Positions 17,454-27,094 of a stretch of 64,000 nt of DNA are shown one piece after another (position 1 is the first letter of the stretch; each line of letters starts with the position of its first letter). Below the pieces are notes generated by a model that searched no databases, was not told where the DNA came from, and saw only the letters and a program-made list of their open reading frames with translations. Location: assembly GCA_050250875.1 (NCBI GenBank), contig JBFWNV010000001.1, forward strand, positions 1,674,001-1,738,000. Direction: 5' to 3'. The DNA is from CAWAYR01 sp050250875. Its GTDB lineage: Bacteria > Acidobacteriota > Vicinamibacteria > Vicinamibacterales > UBA2999. A program made the position numbers and the translations under genes.

Positions 17454-17548
17454 GGGTGGACTCCCAGCGGGCCACGGACGGCACCACCCACGACACGCGG
17501 GCGGTCGCCGGGCCCGATCCGACAGGCCGAATCGGCGGCCGGAACGGC

Positions 17549-20196
17549 TCACCGCGTGGCGCGCGGGCGCCGATCCGGGATCGCGTCGAGGTAGCCGCGG
17601 GTGCGCGCGACGTTCGGATGCCGATCGCCGAGCCGCTCTCGCCGCAGATCGAGCGCCTGCTGAAGGAAGGCGCGGGCCTCGTCGTAGCGGCCGAGCGCGG
17701 TCAGGATCCGCCCGAGCACCGAGAAGGTCGAGGCCCGCCCCAGCGGATCGTCGTCGAGCGCCAGCGCCTGGCGGGCCGTGGCCTCGGCCTCGCGCAGCCG
17801 GCGCTGACTGCGCAGTACGTCAGCGAGGTTGCGCAAGGTGGTTGGCCGCCCGGCGCCGCCCTCCGAGTCGGCCAGCACCCGCCGCAGCAGCGCCTCGGCC
17901 TCGGCGTAGCGGTGAAGCCGGCTGAGCACCGCCGCCAGGTTGGCGCGGGTCAGCCGGGTGGCGGGGTGGCTCGGGCCGAGCAGGGCGACGCGCATCGCCA
18001 GCGACTCGCGCATCAGGTCGGCGGCCCGGGCATGGGCGCCGCGCTGGGTCTCGAGCCGGCCCATGTTGTTCAGCGTCGCGGCGATGCTGGGGTGGGCGGC
18101 GCCGTAGGCGACGCGGTACACGGCGAGCGTCCGTTCGAACTGCGCGGCAGCCTCGTCGTAGTCGCCCGTGGTGGTCAGGGCGACCGCGAGGTTCTGTCGC
18201 GCCCGCGCCACCTCGGGATGGCTCTCACCGAGCCGCGCCAGCCGCACCGCGAGCGCTTCGCGATACAGCGCCACGGCCTCGCGCGGCCGGCCGCGCAGGC
18301 CGCGCACGTAGGCGAGCCCGGACAGGCTCATCGCCACGTCCTCGTGGACGGGCCCGAGCAGCGCGCGCCGCCGGGCGAGCGAGGCCTCCACCTGCCGCTC
18401 GGCCTCGTCCACCGCGCCCGACCGGGCCAGGGCGTAGCCGAGGTCGTGCCGATCGGCCGCCACCTGGAGGCTGTCGTCGCCGAACGCAGCCTGGTGGATG
18501 GCCAGTGCCGTGCGGAGCGACGCGACCGCCTCGGCCGGCTGACCGGTGGCGCCGAGGGCCAGCCCGAGCAGCCGATGATCGCGGCCGACGTCGGGGTGGG
18601 CGTCGCCGAACGCGCCGCGACTCGCCGCCAGCGCCCGCTCGGCCACGGCCTTCGCCTGGGCGTACTGCCCGAGGCTGAAATGGACGTGCCCGATCGTGTT
18701 CAGCAACCGCGCCTGCAGCGCCGGCTGCCCGGCCAGCGCCTCGGCCCGCCGCAGGCCGGCCGCCAGGATCTCGCTCGCCGTGATCTCGCGGCCGCGCGCC
18801 ACGTCGGGATCGCTCGCGGTGAACATCGCGACCACGAAGTCGGCCGTCTCACGGGCCTTGGTGGCCTCCAGACGCTCGCGGTCGGCGGCCTGCGCCATCT
18901 CGATGCCGTGGCGGGCGTGCAGCCAGGCGTAACGCCGAAGGTCCCGACGATGGCCGCCGCCGCGGCCAGGGCCAGGCGATGGCGCGCCACGAACCGGCGC
19001 GCGCGATAGACCGGCGAGTGGCCGCGCGCCCGCACCGGCCGGCCATCCAGGTAGCGCTCGAGGTCGTCGGCCAGCAGCGACACCGACTCGTAGCGTCGCT
19101 CGGGCTCCTTGCGCAGCGCCATCGCGACGATGCGCTGCAGGTCGCCGGCCAGGCGGCGGCGCAGGCGTCCCGGCGTCGTGGCGCGGGCGCGGGCCAGCTG
19201 CGCGTCCGGCGCCGCGTCGGCGGTTTCGGGCCGGCCGAGCGCCTGGCACAGAGAGAGCGGTTCGTCTTCCAGGATCGCGCGTTCGATCTCCGCCGCCGAG
19301 CGGCCGTGCACCCGATGCGCCCGCCGGCCGCTCAACAGCTCGTAGAGCAGCAGGCCGAGGGCGTAGACGTCGGTCGCCGTCGACACCCGGCCGCCGGCCA
19401 CCTGTTCCGGGCTGGCGTACGCCGGCGTCAGCAGCCGCGCGCCGGTCAACGTGTCGTCACCGCGGTCGGGCAGCGGCGGCAGCAGCTTGGCAATCCCGAA
19501 GTCGAGCAGCTTGACCGTGCCGTCGTCGGTGACGAGGACGTTCGACGGCTTGAGGTCGCGGTGGACGATGAGGGCACGGTGGGCGGCCGAGACCGCCCGG
19601 CAGACGTCGAGGAAGAGACGCACCCGGGCCCGGACGTCGAGCAGCCGGGCGTCGCAGTGCGCGTCGATCGTCCTGCCCTCGACGAACTCCATCGTGAAGT
19701 ACGGATGGCCCTCCGGCGTGACGCCGCCGTCGTAGAGCGTGGCGATGTTGGGATGCGACAGCCCGGCCAGGATGTCGCGCTCGCCGCGGAACCGCTCGCG
19801 CACGGCGACGTCGAACAGCGAGGCGGTCGCCAGCTTGAGGGCGACGCGGCGTTCGTACTGGCCGTCGGCGCGGTCGGCCAGATACACGACCCCCATGCCG
19901 CCGCGGCCGATCTCGCGCACCACCCGGTACGGGCCGATGCGCCGGCCGTCGGCCGGCGCCAGCGCCGTGTCCGCCAGGTCGGGCCACGCCGCCGCCACGC
20001 GATCGACCTGGCTGGCCCGGTCGTCGCCGGCGTGCAGCAGCGACAGGAGTTCGAGCCGGAGCGCGCCGTCCTCGGGACAGCGGTCGTGGACGAAGGCGTC
20101 GCGGCGGTCGGCCGGCTGGGCCATCGCCTCCTCATAGAGCAGGGCGATGCGATTCCACCGGTCGTCGGGCGCGTAGGTCGTGAGCTGAGCCATCAT
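17549..20196 (-). pseudogene. Ser/Thr protein kinase with TPR repeats, interrupted by a single-base frameshift
   Basis: The gene starts at ATG 20196 (overlapping the sigma-factor TGA). The kinase domain is intact: IGRGGMGVVYLA (about 96-107), catalytic K121, HRDLKPSNVLV, DFGIAK and YASPEQ. A transmembrane segment follows (RHRLALAAAAAIVGTFGV). At 18929-18934 the frame changes: restoring one base after GGCGT would join it to YAWLHARHGIEMAQA and about 440 residues of TPRs ending at 17549. The intact protein would be about 882 residues, normal for Acidobacteria and Planctomycetes kinases. The break may be genuine or a sequencing error. As written, translation ends at 18700 without the TPR part. 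Confidence 0.8.
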
Positions 20197-20780
20197 CGCC
20201 CTCTCGCCGACAGATCGCGGATCAACCAGGCACGGGCCACGTCCCAATGGCGTTTGACGGTGGCCGGCGCGATGTCGAGCGCCCCGGCCGTCTCCTCGAC
20301 GGTCATCCCGGCGAAGACCCGGCACTCGACGATCCGCGCCGCGCGCGGGTGCTCGCGCTCGAGCCGGGCCAGCGCTTCGTGCACGTCGAGCACGTCGTCG
20401 AGGCGATCGTCAGCGGCCAGCAGTCCGGTGTCGATGGTGACCGCCACGGCGCCGCCGCCACGCTTTCGCGCCTTCCTGGCCACGGCGTGGTCGACCAGGA
20501 CGCGTCGCATGGCCCCGGACACCGCCGCGAAGAAGTGCGCCCGGTCGCGCCAGGTGATCCGCTGCAGGCCGACCAGCCGGGCATACGCCTCGTGGGCCAG
20601 CGCGGTGGGCTGCAGCGTGTGGCCGGGCCGCTCGCGGCTCAGCTGGTGGCGCGCCAGACGGCGCAGTACGTCATAGACCAGCGGCACCAGGGCATCGAGC
20701 GCCTCGCGGTGCCCCTGCCCGGCCGCCAGCAGCAGCCCGGTTACGCGGTGGTCGGTGGCAGCAGGGTCTGGCACTGGCAA
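20193..20780 (-). CDS. ECF-type RNA polymerase sigma factor (kinase-associated group)
   Basis: The product is 195 residues. Sigma region 2 is visible in YDVLRRLARHQLSRERPGHTLQPTALAHEAYARL...RAHFFAAVSGAMRRVLVDHAR-type sequence, and region 4 in FAGMTVEETAGALDIAPATVKRHWDVARAWL. This matches the ECF subgroup common in Acidobacteria and Planctomycetes that is encoded beside Ser/Thr kinases. It overlaps the kinase gene by 4 bases, so the kinase is probably its signalling partner, replacing a classical anti-sigma factor. Confidence 0.9.
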   Translation of the reverse strand: MPVPDPAATDHRVTGLLLAAGQGHREALDALVPLVYDVLRRLARHQLSRERPGHTLQPTALAHEAYARLVGLQRITWRDRAHFFAAVSGAMRRVLVDHAVARKARKRGGGAVAVTIDTGLLAADDRLDDVLDVHEALARLEREHPRAARIVECRVFAGMTVEETAGALDIAPATVKRHWDVARAWLIRDLSARGR

Positions 20781-20980
20781 GGGTGGGCGCGGCGGCCATG
20801 GCGGCCACCGGCACTGCCCGAAGGCAAAGGCGGCATCGCCGGCGGGACCGGCTCACTGAGGCCGGGGCCGCGACCGCCTGGCGCCGCGCTTCGAGCCGCG
20901 GCGGCCGCCGTTTCGGCCTTCCGGAACAGCACCCCCCACCGCGCCGCGGCGGCGCGTGGACAGGTCGTGAGGAGGCCCCG

Positions 20981-22411
20981 ATGCTCTACCGACATTCGCT
21001 GGCGACAATCGCGCTCATCCTGACCGCGGGGCTCGGACTCGCGGCGATACCAGAGATCACGTCGTCCACCGGGAAACCCGCCACGCGCACCGGGCCGCCG
21101 GGGGCGGGCGCCCGACACCGGGCATCACTCGCTCGCCACGACCGGTTCGAAGTCTGGCTGGCCGACCAGTCGGACACCCGACCGGGGTACGGCGGGCAGC
21201 TGCTGATCTACGACGGGGCCCGGCTCCACGGCCGCTTCGCGGCCGCCGCCACGCCGTGGGCGCGGCTCGACCTGGGCGGGGCGACCGCCGACCTGTGCCG
21301 GGCCGCCACCGGGCGCAACCCGGTGCGCCCGCACATGATCCTGTTCAACCACGCGTACACCCACGCCGTCGTGTCGTTCGTCGCCAGCGGGCACGTGGTG
21401 GTCTTCGACGCGGCGACGCGCACGCCGGTGTCGTGTCTCGAGACGACCATCGGCAGCACCGGCACCCGCCAGGCCCACGCCGCGTTCCCGTCGCCCGACG
21501 GCACCTACATCCTCGTCGCCAACCAGAACGGCAAGCGCCTCGAGCGCATCGACGCCGACTTCGCCGGCAACCGCTACGTGCACAACGCGGCGGCGACGCT
21601 CGACCTGGCCACCTGCACCACGCCGTCGGGCCAGCCGTGCGAGCACCCGGATCTCAGGCCGATCAACTGGCCGATCTGCCCGATCATCGACGCGACGGGC
21701 ACGTACGGCTTCGTGACGCTGCGCGGCGGCGGCCTGTTCGTCGTCAACGCCCGGACGACGCCGATGACGATCGTCGGCGAGTACGACAAGGCCACGGTGA
21801 AGGGCAACGGCTGCGGCGGCATCGAGGCCGGCGGCCACATGTACGTCAACTCGGGCGGCAGCCCGGTCAACGTCTCGGGCTCCGACCCGCACCATCCGGC
21901 GCTCTACGGCTTCGACGTCTACCGCTTCCCGCTGTCCGGCTATACGCCGGGGGCCCTGCCCAACACGCCCGCGCCGACGCTGCTGTTGAGCAAGAGCGGC
22001 AGGTCCGACTCGCACGGCATCGCCGCGGCCCGCGGCGGCCGCCATCTGTGGGTGATGGATCGCCACGCCAACGTCGCCGAGATCCTCGACACGCGTACCG
22101 GCCAGTGGGTCGGCACCGTGGACCTGACGACGCGCCGCAGCGACGATCCGGCACCGGACCTGGTCGATCGATCGCCGGCCGGCGACCGGCTGTTCGTCGC
22201 GCTCCGCGGCAGCGTGCCGCTCAGCGGCGATCCGCACAACGCCACCGGCACCACGCCCGGCCTCGGCATCATCCAGACGGTGCCCAGCGGCCGGGCCGGG
22301 GCGTTGGTCGCCATCGTGCCGCTCACCAATCCGCTGCAGCAGCCAGGCCAGGCCCCCGACGCGCATGGGCTGCGCGTGCGGATCCTCCCCCCGGGGCGCC
22401 CCCGCCAGTGA
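20981..22411 (+). CDS. Secreted beta-propeller (YncE-like) protein of unknown function
   Basis: The product is 476 residues from ATG 20981, with a strong GAGGAGG site 5-12 bases upstream. A signal peptide (to about residue 22) is followed by repeated blade-like segments: SGHVVVFDAATRTPVSC, HAAFPSPDGTYILVANQNGKRLERI, YGFVTLRGGGLFVVNA, ANVAEILDTRTGQWVGTVDL and SPAGDRLFVALRG. The pattern suggests a seven-bladed propeller. YncE-like proteins act as periplasmic binding or scaffold proteins. Divergent from the ECF sigma gene with a 200-base intergenic region that could hold a sigma-dependent promoter. Confidence 0.65.
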   Translation: MLYRHSLATIALILTAGLGLAAIPEITSSTGKPATRTGPPGAGARHRASLARHDRFEVWLADQSDTRPGYGGQLLIYDGARLHGRFAAAATPWARLDLGGATADLCRAATGRNPVRPHMILFNHAYTHAVVSFVASGHVVVFDAATRTPVSCLETTIGSTGTRQAHAAFPSPDGTYILVANQNGKRLERIDADFAGNRYVHNAAATLDLATCTTPSGQPCEHPDLRPINWPICPIIDATGTYGFVTLRGGGLFVVNARTTPMTIVGEYDKATVKGNGCGGIEAGGHMYVNSGGSPVNVSGSDPHHPALYGFDVYRFPLSGYTPGALPNTPAPTLLLSKSGRSDSHGIAAARGGRHLWVMDRHANVAEILDTRTGQWVGTVDLTTRRSDDPAPDLVDRSPAGDRLFVALRGSVPLSGDPHNATGTTPGLGIIQTVPSGRAGALVAIVPLTNPLQQPGQAPDAHGLRVRILPPGRPRQ

Positions 22412-22562
22412 ACGCCCGCGGCGGCCCGGCGTCCTCGAATCGCCGCAGGCGACCGGGCGTGGCCGCCAGGATCCCTGGCAAATGTGGCCGATCCTGGCGT
22501 GGCACGGCCATTGCTGCCTCGGCGGGCAGGTCAATCACGACCGTCGGGACAGGAAGGTCGTC

Positions 22563-23033
22563 ATGAGCAGACTCCACAAGACGGTGAGCGCACTCCTGGT
22601 GGCGGGCATGGTGGGCATCCCCTACACACCGGCCCTGGCGGGCGAGCAGCGTCGCGATCGGCGCGATCGCTACTACGAGCGCCACGACGACCGCCGGGAC
22701 AACCGCCGCGACAACCGCCGCGAGGACCGCGCCTACGACCGCGGCTACGAGCGCGGCTACTGGGACGCCTCGCGCTACTACCGGCAGGACAACCGCAGGT
22801 ATCAGGCCCGCCGGCTCGGCATGAACGACCGCATCTACCGCGGGTCGGACAACCGCTACTACTGCCGGCGCGACGACGGCACCACCGGCCTCATCGTCGG
22901 CGGCATGGCCGGCGGCGTGCTCGGCAACATCATCGCCCCCGGCGGATCCAAGACGCTCGGCGCGATCCTCGGCGCCGGCGCCGGCGCGTTGATCGGCCGC
23001 CAGATCGACCGCGGCGACATCGTCTGCCGCTAG
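22563..23033 (+). CDS. Secreted glycine-zipper 2TM-domain protein with Arg/Asp/Tyr-rich N-terminus
   Basis: The product is 156 residues from ATG 22563 (AGGAAGG upstream). A signal peptide ends at ALAG. The next 70 residues are extremely charged, made of tandem DRRDNRR-type repeats. The C-terminal 55 residues contain a glycine-zipper pair (GLIVGGMAGGVLGNII and GAILGAGAGALIGRQID) flanked by two cysteines. Such proteins insert hairpins into the outer or inner membrane. A perfect hairpin follows 18 bases after the stop. Confidence 0.8.
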   Translation: MSRLHKTVSALLVAGMVGIPYTPALAGEQRRDRRDRYYERHDDRRDNRRDNRREDRAYDRGYERGYWDASRYYRQDNRRYQARRLGMNDRIYRGSDNRYYCRRDDGTTGLIVGGMAGGVLGNIIAPGGSKTLGAILGAGAGALIGRQIDRGDIVCR

Positions 23034-23051
23034 ACGTCGGCCCGCACGTCC

Positions 23052-23079
23052 AGGGAGCGCCGCACCCGCGGCGCTCCCT
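23052..23079 (+). terminator. 12-bp perfect hairpin, probable terminator
   Basis: AGGGAGCGCCGC (23052-23063) pairs perfectly with GCGGCGCTCCCT (23068-23079) around a 4-base loop, 18 bases after the glycine-zipper gene stop. It is followed by a pyrimidine-rich run with several TT pairs rather than a clean T-tract. Confidence 0.6.
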
Positions 23080-23226
23080 CCTTCCTTCCCGCTTCCTTCC
23101 CGCCGACGCCCTTCCCGCCGACTCCATTCGCGCACGATCGACCGGCAGCGACTTCAAGGCCACCTCCGCGCCACCCGATTGCACCACGGCACCCGGATGC
23201 CGACCCTGGCCGCGAAGGCGAATACC

Positions 23227-24588
23227 ATGCTGCAGATGGCGACGCCACCCCCGTCGGCGGACTCGCGCGTCAGGCGCGAGTCGCGGCTGCTGCTGATCAC
23301 CGTTCTGGTCTGCGCCCTGGTGCTGATCGTCCTCGCGCGGCTGCGCTTTCCCGATGCACCGGCGGTGGATGCGGCTCCGCCCCCGTTCCAGCAGCTCGCC
23401 GCCCGCGCGTCCTACGAGGCGCTGGCCGCCGACATGGATCGCGCCGAGCCGCTCATCCGGCCGCACCTGGTCGCGTTGACGGTGACGACCGGCGCGGCCA
23501 CGACGCCGCGGACGCTCGCCGACGCGCTGGCGGGTCCGCCCGCCGGCCGCCGCCCCGTGGTCGCGGTCCGCATCGACGCGTCGTCCGCCGTGGGGCTGAT
23601 CGAGCGCAGTGGCGACACCACCGCCTCCAGCGTCACCGTGTCTGCGGCCAGCGGAGGTGGCGCCGCCGCTGCGCTCCGGGCGGTCGATGCCGTGCGCGGT
23701 CTCGCCACGTTCGCGGTCGCCGCCGTCGAGTCACGCCTGATCACCGTGCGGCCGCTGGCCACCTTGCCGCTGCCGACCTACGTCGTGGCGGCCGAGCCGT
23801 CGCCTACCGGCGAGACCCTGCGACCCGTGTTCCTCGGTCGCGCGGCCCGGGTCACCTCGACACGCTGGGCCGGCGAGGTGCTGCCGCTCGGCGGGGTGCC
23901 GGTGTCGGACGGTGCCCTCGTGTTCGCGCTCGACGGCGCGTTCGTCGGTGCCGTGACCGCTGAGTTCGGCGCGCCGGTGCTCGTCGGCGCGCGGGCCCTG
24001 TTCGACGCCGCGGATCGCCTGGCCACCGCCGGTCCGACCGCACCGCCCACCGACCCGGGAATCACGGTGCAGACGCTGACGCCGGCGATCGCCGAGGCAC
24101 TGGCGGTGGCGCGCGGCGTCGTCGTGACGGCGGTGGAGGCCGGCTCGGGCGGCTCCACGGTCGAGCCCGGCGACGTGATCACGGCCATCGCCGGCCAGCC
24201 CATCGACGACCCCGACGATCTGCTGCTCCGGCTCGCGGAGCGCCGCGACCCCACGCCGGTGCCGGTGACGGTCGTGCGCGACGGCGTCGAGACGACGGCG
24301 GCCGTGGCCGTCGGGCTCGCCGGCGCCCCCGCCGGGATGGCGATGATCGCCGAGCGCGGCGGCGGCACGCGTATCGCCTCCGGCCCCACGCCCGCCATCG
24401 CCGGTCTTCGCCCCGGCGACGTGATCGTTCGCGCCGGCACCCTCGCCCTCCCGTCGCCCGCACGCCTGCGCGAGCGTCTCGCCGCCGACGAGCGCGCCGG
24501 CCAGGCCACGCTGCTCCTGGTCCGGCGCGAGGGTCGGACGTTCGCCGTGGCCGTGCCGCCCCGACCCGCTGCCGATGCGGCCCGCTGA
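23227..24588 (+). CDS. Membrane-anchored HtrA-like pseudo-protease with two PDZ domains
   Basis: The product is about 453 residues from ATG 23227 (GAAGG site 8-9 bases upstream; ATG 23197 is possible). One N-terminal membrane anchor (LLLITVLVCALVLIVLA). Residues about 50-270 look like a decayed trypsin-type double barrel: the position of the usual GNSGG is SDGALVFALDGAFVG, so the catalytic serine is missing. Two PDZ domains follow (about 285-370 with VEPGDVITAIAGQPIDDPDDLL, and about 385-445 with GLRPGDVIVRAG). It overlaps the next gene by 14 bases, tying it to two antiporter genes. It may serve as a scaffold. Confidence 0.65.
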   Translation: MLQMATPPPSADSRVRRESRLLLITVLVCALVLIVLARLRFPDAPAVDAAPPPFQQLAARASYEALAADMDRAEPLIRPHLVALTVTTGAATTPRTLADALAGPPAGRRPVVAVRIDASSAVGLIERSGDTTASSVTVSAASGGGAAAALRAVDAVRGLATFAVAAVESRLITVRPLATLPLPTYVVAAEPSPTGETLRPVFLGRAARVTSTRWAGEVLPLGGVPVSDGALVFALDGAFVGAVTAEFGAPVLVGARALFDAADRLATAGPTAPPTDPGITVQTLTPAIAEALAVARGVVVTAVEAGSGGSTVEPGDVITAIAGQPIDDPDDLLLRLAERRDPTPVPVTVVRDGVETTAAVAVGLAGAPAGMAMIAERGGGTRIASGPTPAIAGLRPGDVIVRAGTLALPSPARLRERLAADERAGQATLLLVRREGRTFAVAVPPRPAADAAR

Positions 24589-25735
24589 CTGGCCCGAGAT
24601 CGGCCCCGACCTGCTCGACCCGCCCGACGAGCGGCGCGAGCGGCGGTGGATCCCCAGGCGCCGTCCGGCGCTCGGCGTCAGGGCCACGGCGGTGCCGACG
24701 GCGCTCTTCGTCGGCATCGGCATGGTGCTGGGCCCGTACGGCGTCGGCGTGCTCTCGCCGGCCGTACTCGCCCAGTCCCACGCCGTGGGATGGGTGGCCC
24801 TCGCCGTGATCGGCGTCTTCGTCGGCCTCGGTCTGGGCGGGCGCCGCCCGGCCGGAACGGTCACGGCGGACCTGCTCGGCAGCTCGGCGCTCGCCGTCAT
24901 CACGGCCGCGGCGCTGGCCGCCGCGCTGGCCGCGCTCGTCGGTGCCGCCGCGCCGCCGCTGCCCGGCGTCGGCACGTCCACGGCGCTGCTGATCGGCCTG
25001 TGCCTGTCGGTGTCGGCCGCGGTCCAACCCAACCCCGGCGACAGCCTGGCGCTTCGTCGGGCCTCGCAGCTGGCCCACTTCGACGACGTGCCGCTGATGG
25101 TCGGCGGCGCCGTCGTGGTCGCCGTCCTCGCCGCCGACGCCGCGGCGCTGCGGGTCGCCGCGACGGTCGTCGCCGGGGCGGCGATCGGCGCCGCCGGCTG
25201 CCTGCTGTTCGAGCAGGCCGACGAATCCGAGCGCGGACTGTTCGTGGCCGGCGCCGTGCTGCTGCTGGCCGGCGTCGGCGCCTACCTGGGCACGTCGCCG
25301 CTGCTGAGCGGCGCGGTGGCGGCGATCGTCTGGGTGAGGACGCCGGGTGCTGCCGATCGCATCACCGCCCACGACCTGCGTACCTTGCAGCATCCGCTGG
25401 TGGCGCTGCTGCTGGTGATGGCCGGCGCCCAGGTGACGTGGACGCCGGCGGTGCTGTGGCTCGCCGCCGGCGCGCTGGTGGCGCGCCTGGCCGCCAAGCT
25501 GCTGGCCAGTCTCGCCGTCGCGCGCCGCGAAGGCCTGCCCGCGGCCCTGCTCGCCGCGGTGTTGCTGCCGCCGGGCGTGATGGGCATCGCGCTGGCCGTC
25601 AACGCGACGCTGCTGCTCGGCGACAGCCGCGGCTGGATCGTCTCGACGGTCACCCTCGCCACCGTCGCCTCGGAAGTGCTCGCGGCCTTCCTGCCGGTCA
25701 CCGACGACGCGACCGGGCCCGGGGCGGCGGCATGA
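24575..25735 (+). CDS. Polytopic membrane protein, divergent CPA-type antiporter relative
   Basis: The product is 386 residues with about 11-12 membrane segments after a short charged N-terminus. VLGPYGVGVLSPAVL and YLGTSPLLSGAVAAIVWVR resemble the opening and middle helices of CPA2 antiporters, but the usual acidic ion-binding pair is not obvious. It overlaps the PDZ gene upstream (14 bases) and the antiporter gene downstream (ATGA, 4 bases). It may be a regulatory or partner subunit of that antiporter. Confidence 0.55.
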   Translation: MRPADWPEIGPDLLDPPDERRERRWIPRRRPALGVRATAVPTALFVGIGMVLGPYGVGVLSPAVLAQSHAVGWVALAVIGVFVGLGLGGRRPAGTVTADLLGSSALAVITAAALAAALAALVGAAAPPLPGVGTSTALLIGLCLSVSAAVQPNPGDSLALRRASQLAHFDDVPLMVGGAVVVAVLAADAAALRVAATVVAGAAIGAAGCLLFEQADESERGLFVAGAVLLLAGVGAYLGTSPLLSGAVAAIVWVRTPGAADRITAHDLRTLQHPLVALLLVMAGAQVTWTPAVLWLAAGALVARLAAKLLASLAVARREGLPAALLAAVLLPPGVMGIALAVNATLLLGDSRGWIVSTVTLATVASEVLAAFLPVTDDATGPGAAA

Positions 25736-27015
25736 TCGGACGGGTCATCGCCATCGCCCTGATCCTGGCCGCGATGGCCGGCGTGCAGCGCGTCGGCCCG
25801 CCGGTGGCGACCTCGCTCGTCACGCTGCCGCTGGGTTTCGCGCTGATCGCCGCCTACCTGCTCGGCGGCGTGGCCGCCGCCGTGAAGCTGCCGCGACTCA
25901 GCGGCTATCTGGTGTTCGGTCTGGTGTGCGGTCCCTACCTGCTCAACCTCATTACCGCGCCGATGGCCCGCGATCTCCAGGTCGTCAACGGCTTCGCGCT
26001 GGCGCTCATCGCCCTGGTCGCCGGTCTGGAGCTGAACCTCACGGCGCTCAGAGCGCAGTGGCGCGGCGTGCTGATGATCGGCGGCGCTGTGATGCTCGGA
26101 GCCCTGGCGGTACTGACGCTGCTCCTCTGGCTGCTGTGGCCGATGCTGCCGCTCGGCGAGACCGGCGCCGGGCTGGAGCGGCTCGCGGCCGCGCTCCTCA
26201 CCGCGGCGCTGGTCATCAGCTTCTCGCCGACGGTGACGATCGCGGTCATCGCCGAAGCGCGGGCCCGCGGCCCCTTCACCGAGCTGGTGATGGCGATCGT
26301 GATCCTCACCGACCTGCTGCTCATCCTGGTGTTCGCGCTGGCGCTGCAGTTCGGCCGCTGGGCGGCAACCGGGGCGGCCGGCGCCGGAATCGGCGTCGGG
26401 GTCCAGCTGTCGTGGGAGATCCTCGGCTCGCTGGCCTTCGGCGGCCTGGTCGGGGCCGGCTTCGCCGTGTACCTGCGCCTGGTCGGACGGGAGGTGACGC
26501 TGGCGTTGCTGGCCGTCTGTGCGCTGCTGGCCGTGGTGGCGCCGCTTGCGCACTTCGAGCTCATCCTCGCCGCGCTCGCCGCCGGCCTGGTCGTCGAGAA
26601 CATCGCGCCGCCCGAGGGCGAGGCGCTGAAGACCGCCATCGAACGGGGGGCGCTGCCGGTGCTGGTGGCGTTCTTCGCCGCGGCCGGCGCGTCGCTGCGA
26701 CTCGACGTGCTGGCGCTGGTCGGCCCGGTGGCCCTCGGCCTGGCTGCCGTGCGGCTCGGCCTGGTCCGCGGCCTGTCCTACGTGGCCACGCGCAGCGCCG
26801 GCCTGCACGCGACCCCGGCCCGGCACGCGTGGATGGGGCTGGTGTCGCAGGCCGGCGTGACGCTGGGGCTGGCGGCGCTGGTCGCCGCGGAGTTTCCGTC
26901 GTGGGGAGCGGTGGTGCAGACGCTGATCGTCGCGCTCACCGGCGTGCACGTGCTGGTCGGCCCGATCTTCCTGCGCGCGGCCTTGCAGCGCGCCGGGGAG
27001 ATCGGCCGAACCTGA
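25732..27015 (+). CDS. Cation:proton antiporter, CPA2/KefB-like membrane domain
   Basis: The product is 427 residues with about 12-13 membrane helices. LSGYLVFGLVCGPYLLN, ALALIALVAGLELNL, VISFSPTVTIAVIAEARARGPFTELVMAIVILTDLLLI and ALAAGLVVENIAPPEGEAL are CPA2-type segments. There is no C-terminal TrkA-N domain, so it is shorter than KefB/KefC. It exchanges Na+ or K+ for H+ across the inner membrane. Translationally coupled to the preceding membrane gene and, through it, to the PDZ protein. Confidence 0.8.
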   Translation: MIGRVIAIALILAAMAGVQRVGPPVATSLVTLPLGFALIAAYLLGGVAAAVKLPRLSGYLVFGLVCGPYLLNLITAPMARDLQVVNGFALALIALVAGLELNLTALRAQWRGVLMIGGAVMLGALAVLTLLLWLLWPMLPLGETGAGLERLAAALLTAALVISFSPTVTIAVIAEARARGPFTELVMAIVILTDLLLILVFALALQFGRWAATGAAGAGIGVGVQLSWEILGSLAFGGLVGAGFAVYLRLVGREVTLALLAVCALLAVVAPLAHFELILAALAAGLVVENIAPPEGEALKTAIERGALPVLVAFFAAAGASLRLDVLALVGPVALGLAAVRLGLVRGLSYVATRSAGLHATPARHAWMGLVSQAGVTLGLAALVAAEFPSWGAVVQTLIVALTGVHVLVGPIFLRAALQRAGEIGRT

Positions 27016-27094
27016 CGCCAGTCGGTCACGCCGCCATGTCACCATGGGCGGGAGTGGATGGCCACCGATGCACGGGTGGAGAAGCAGGACACGC

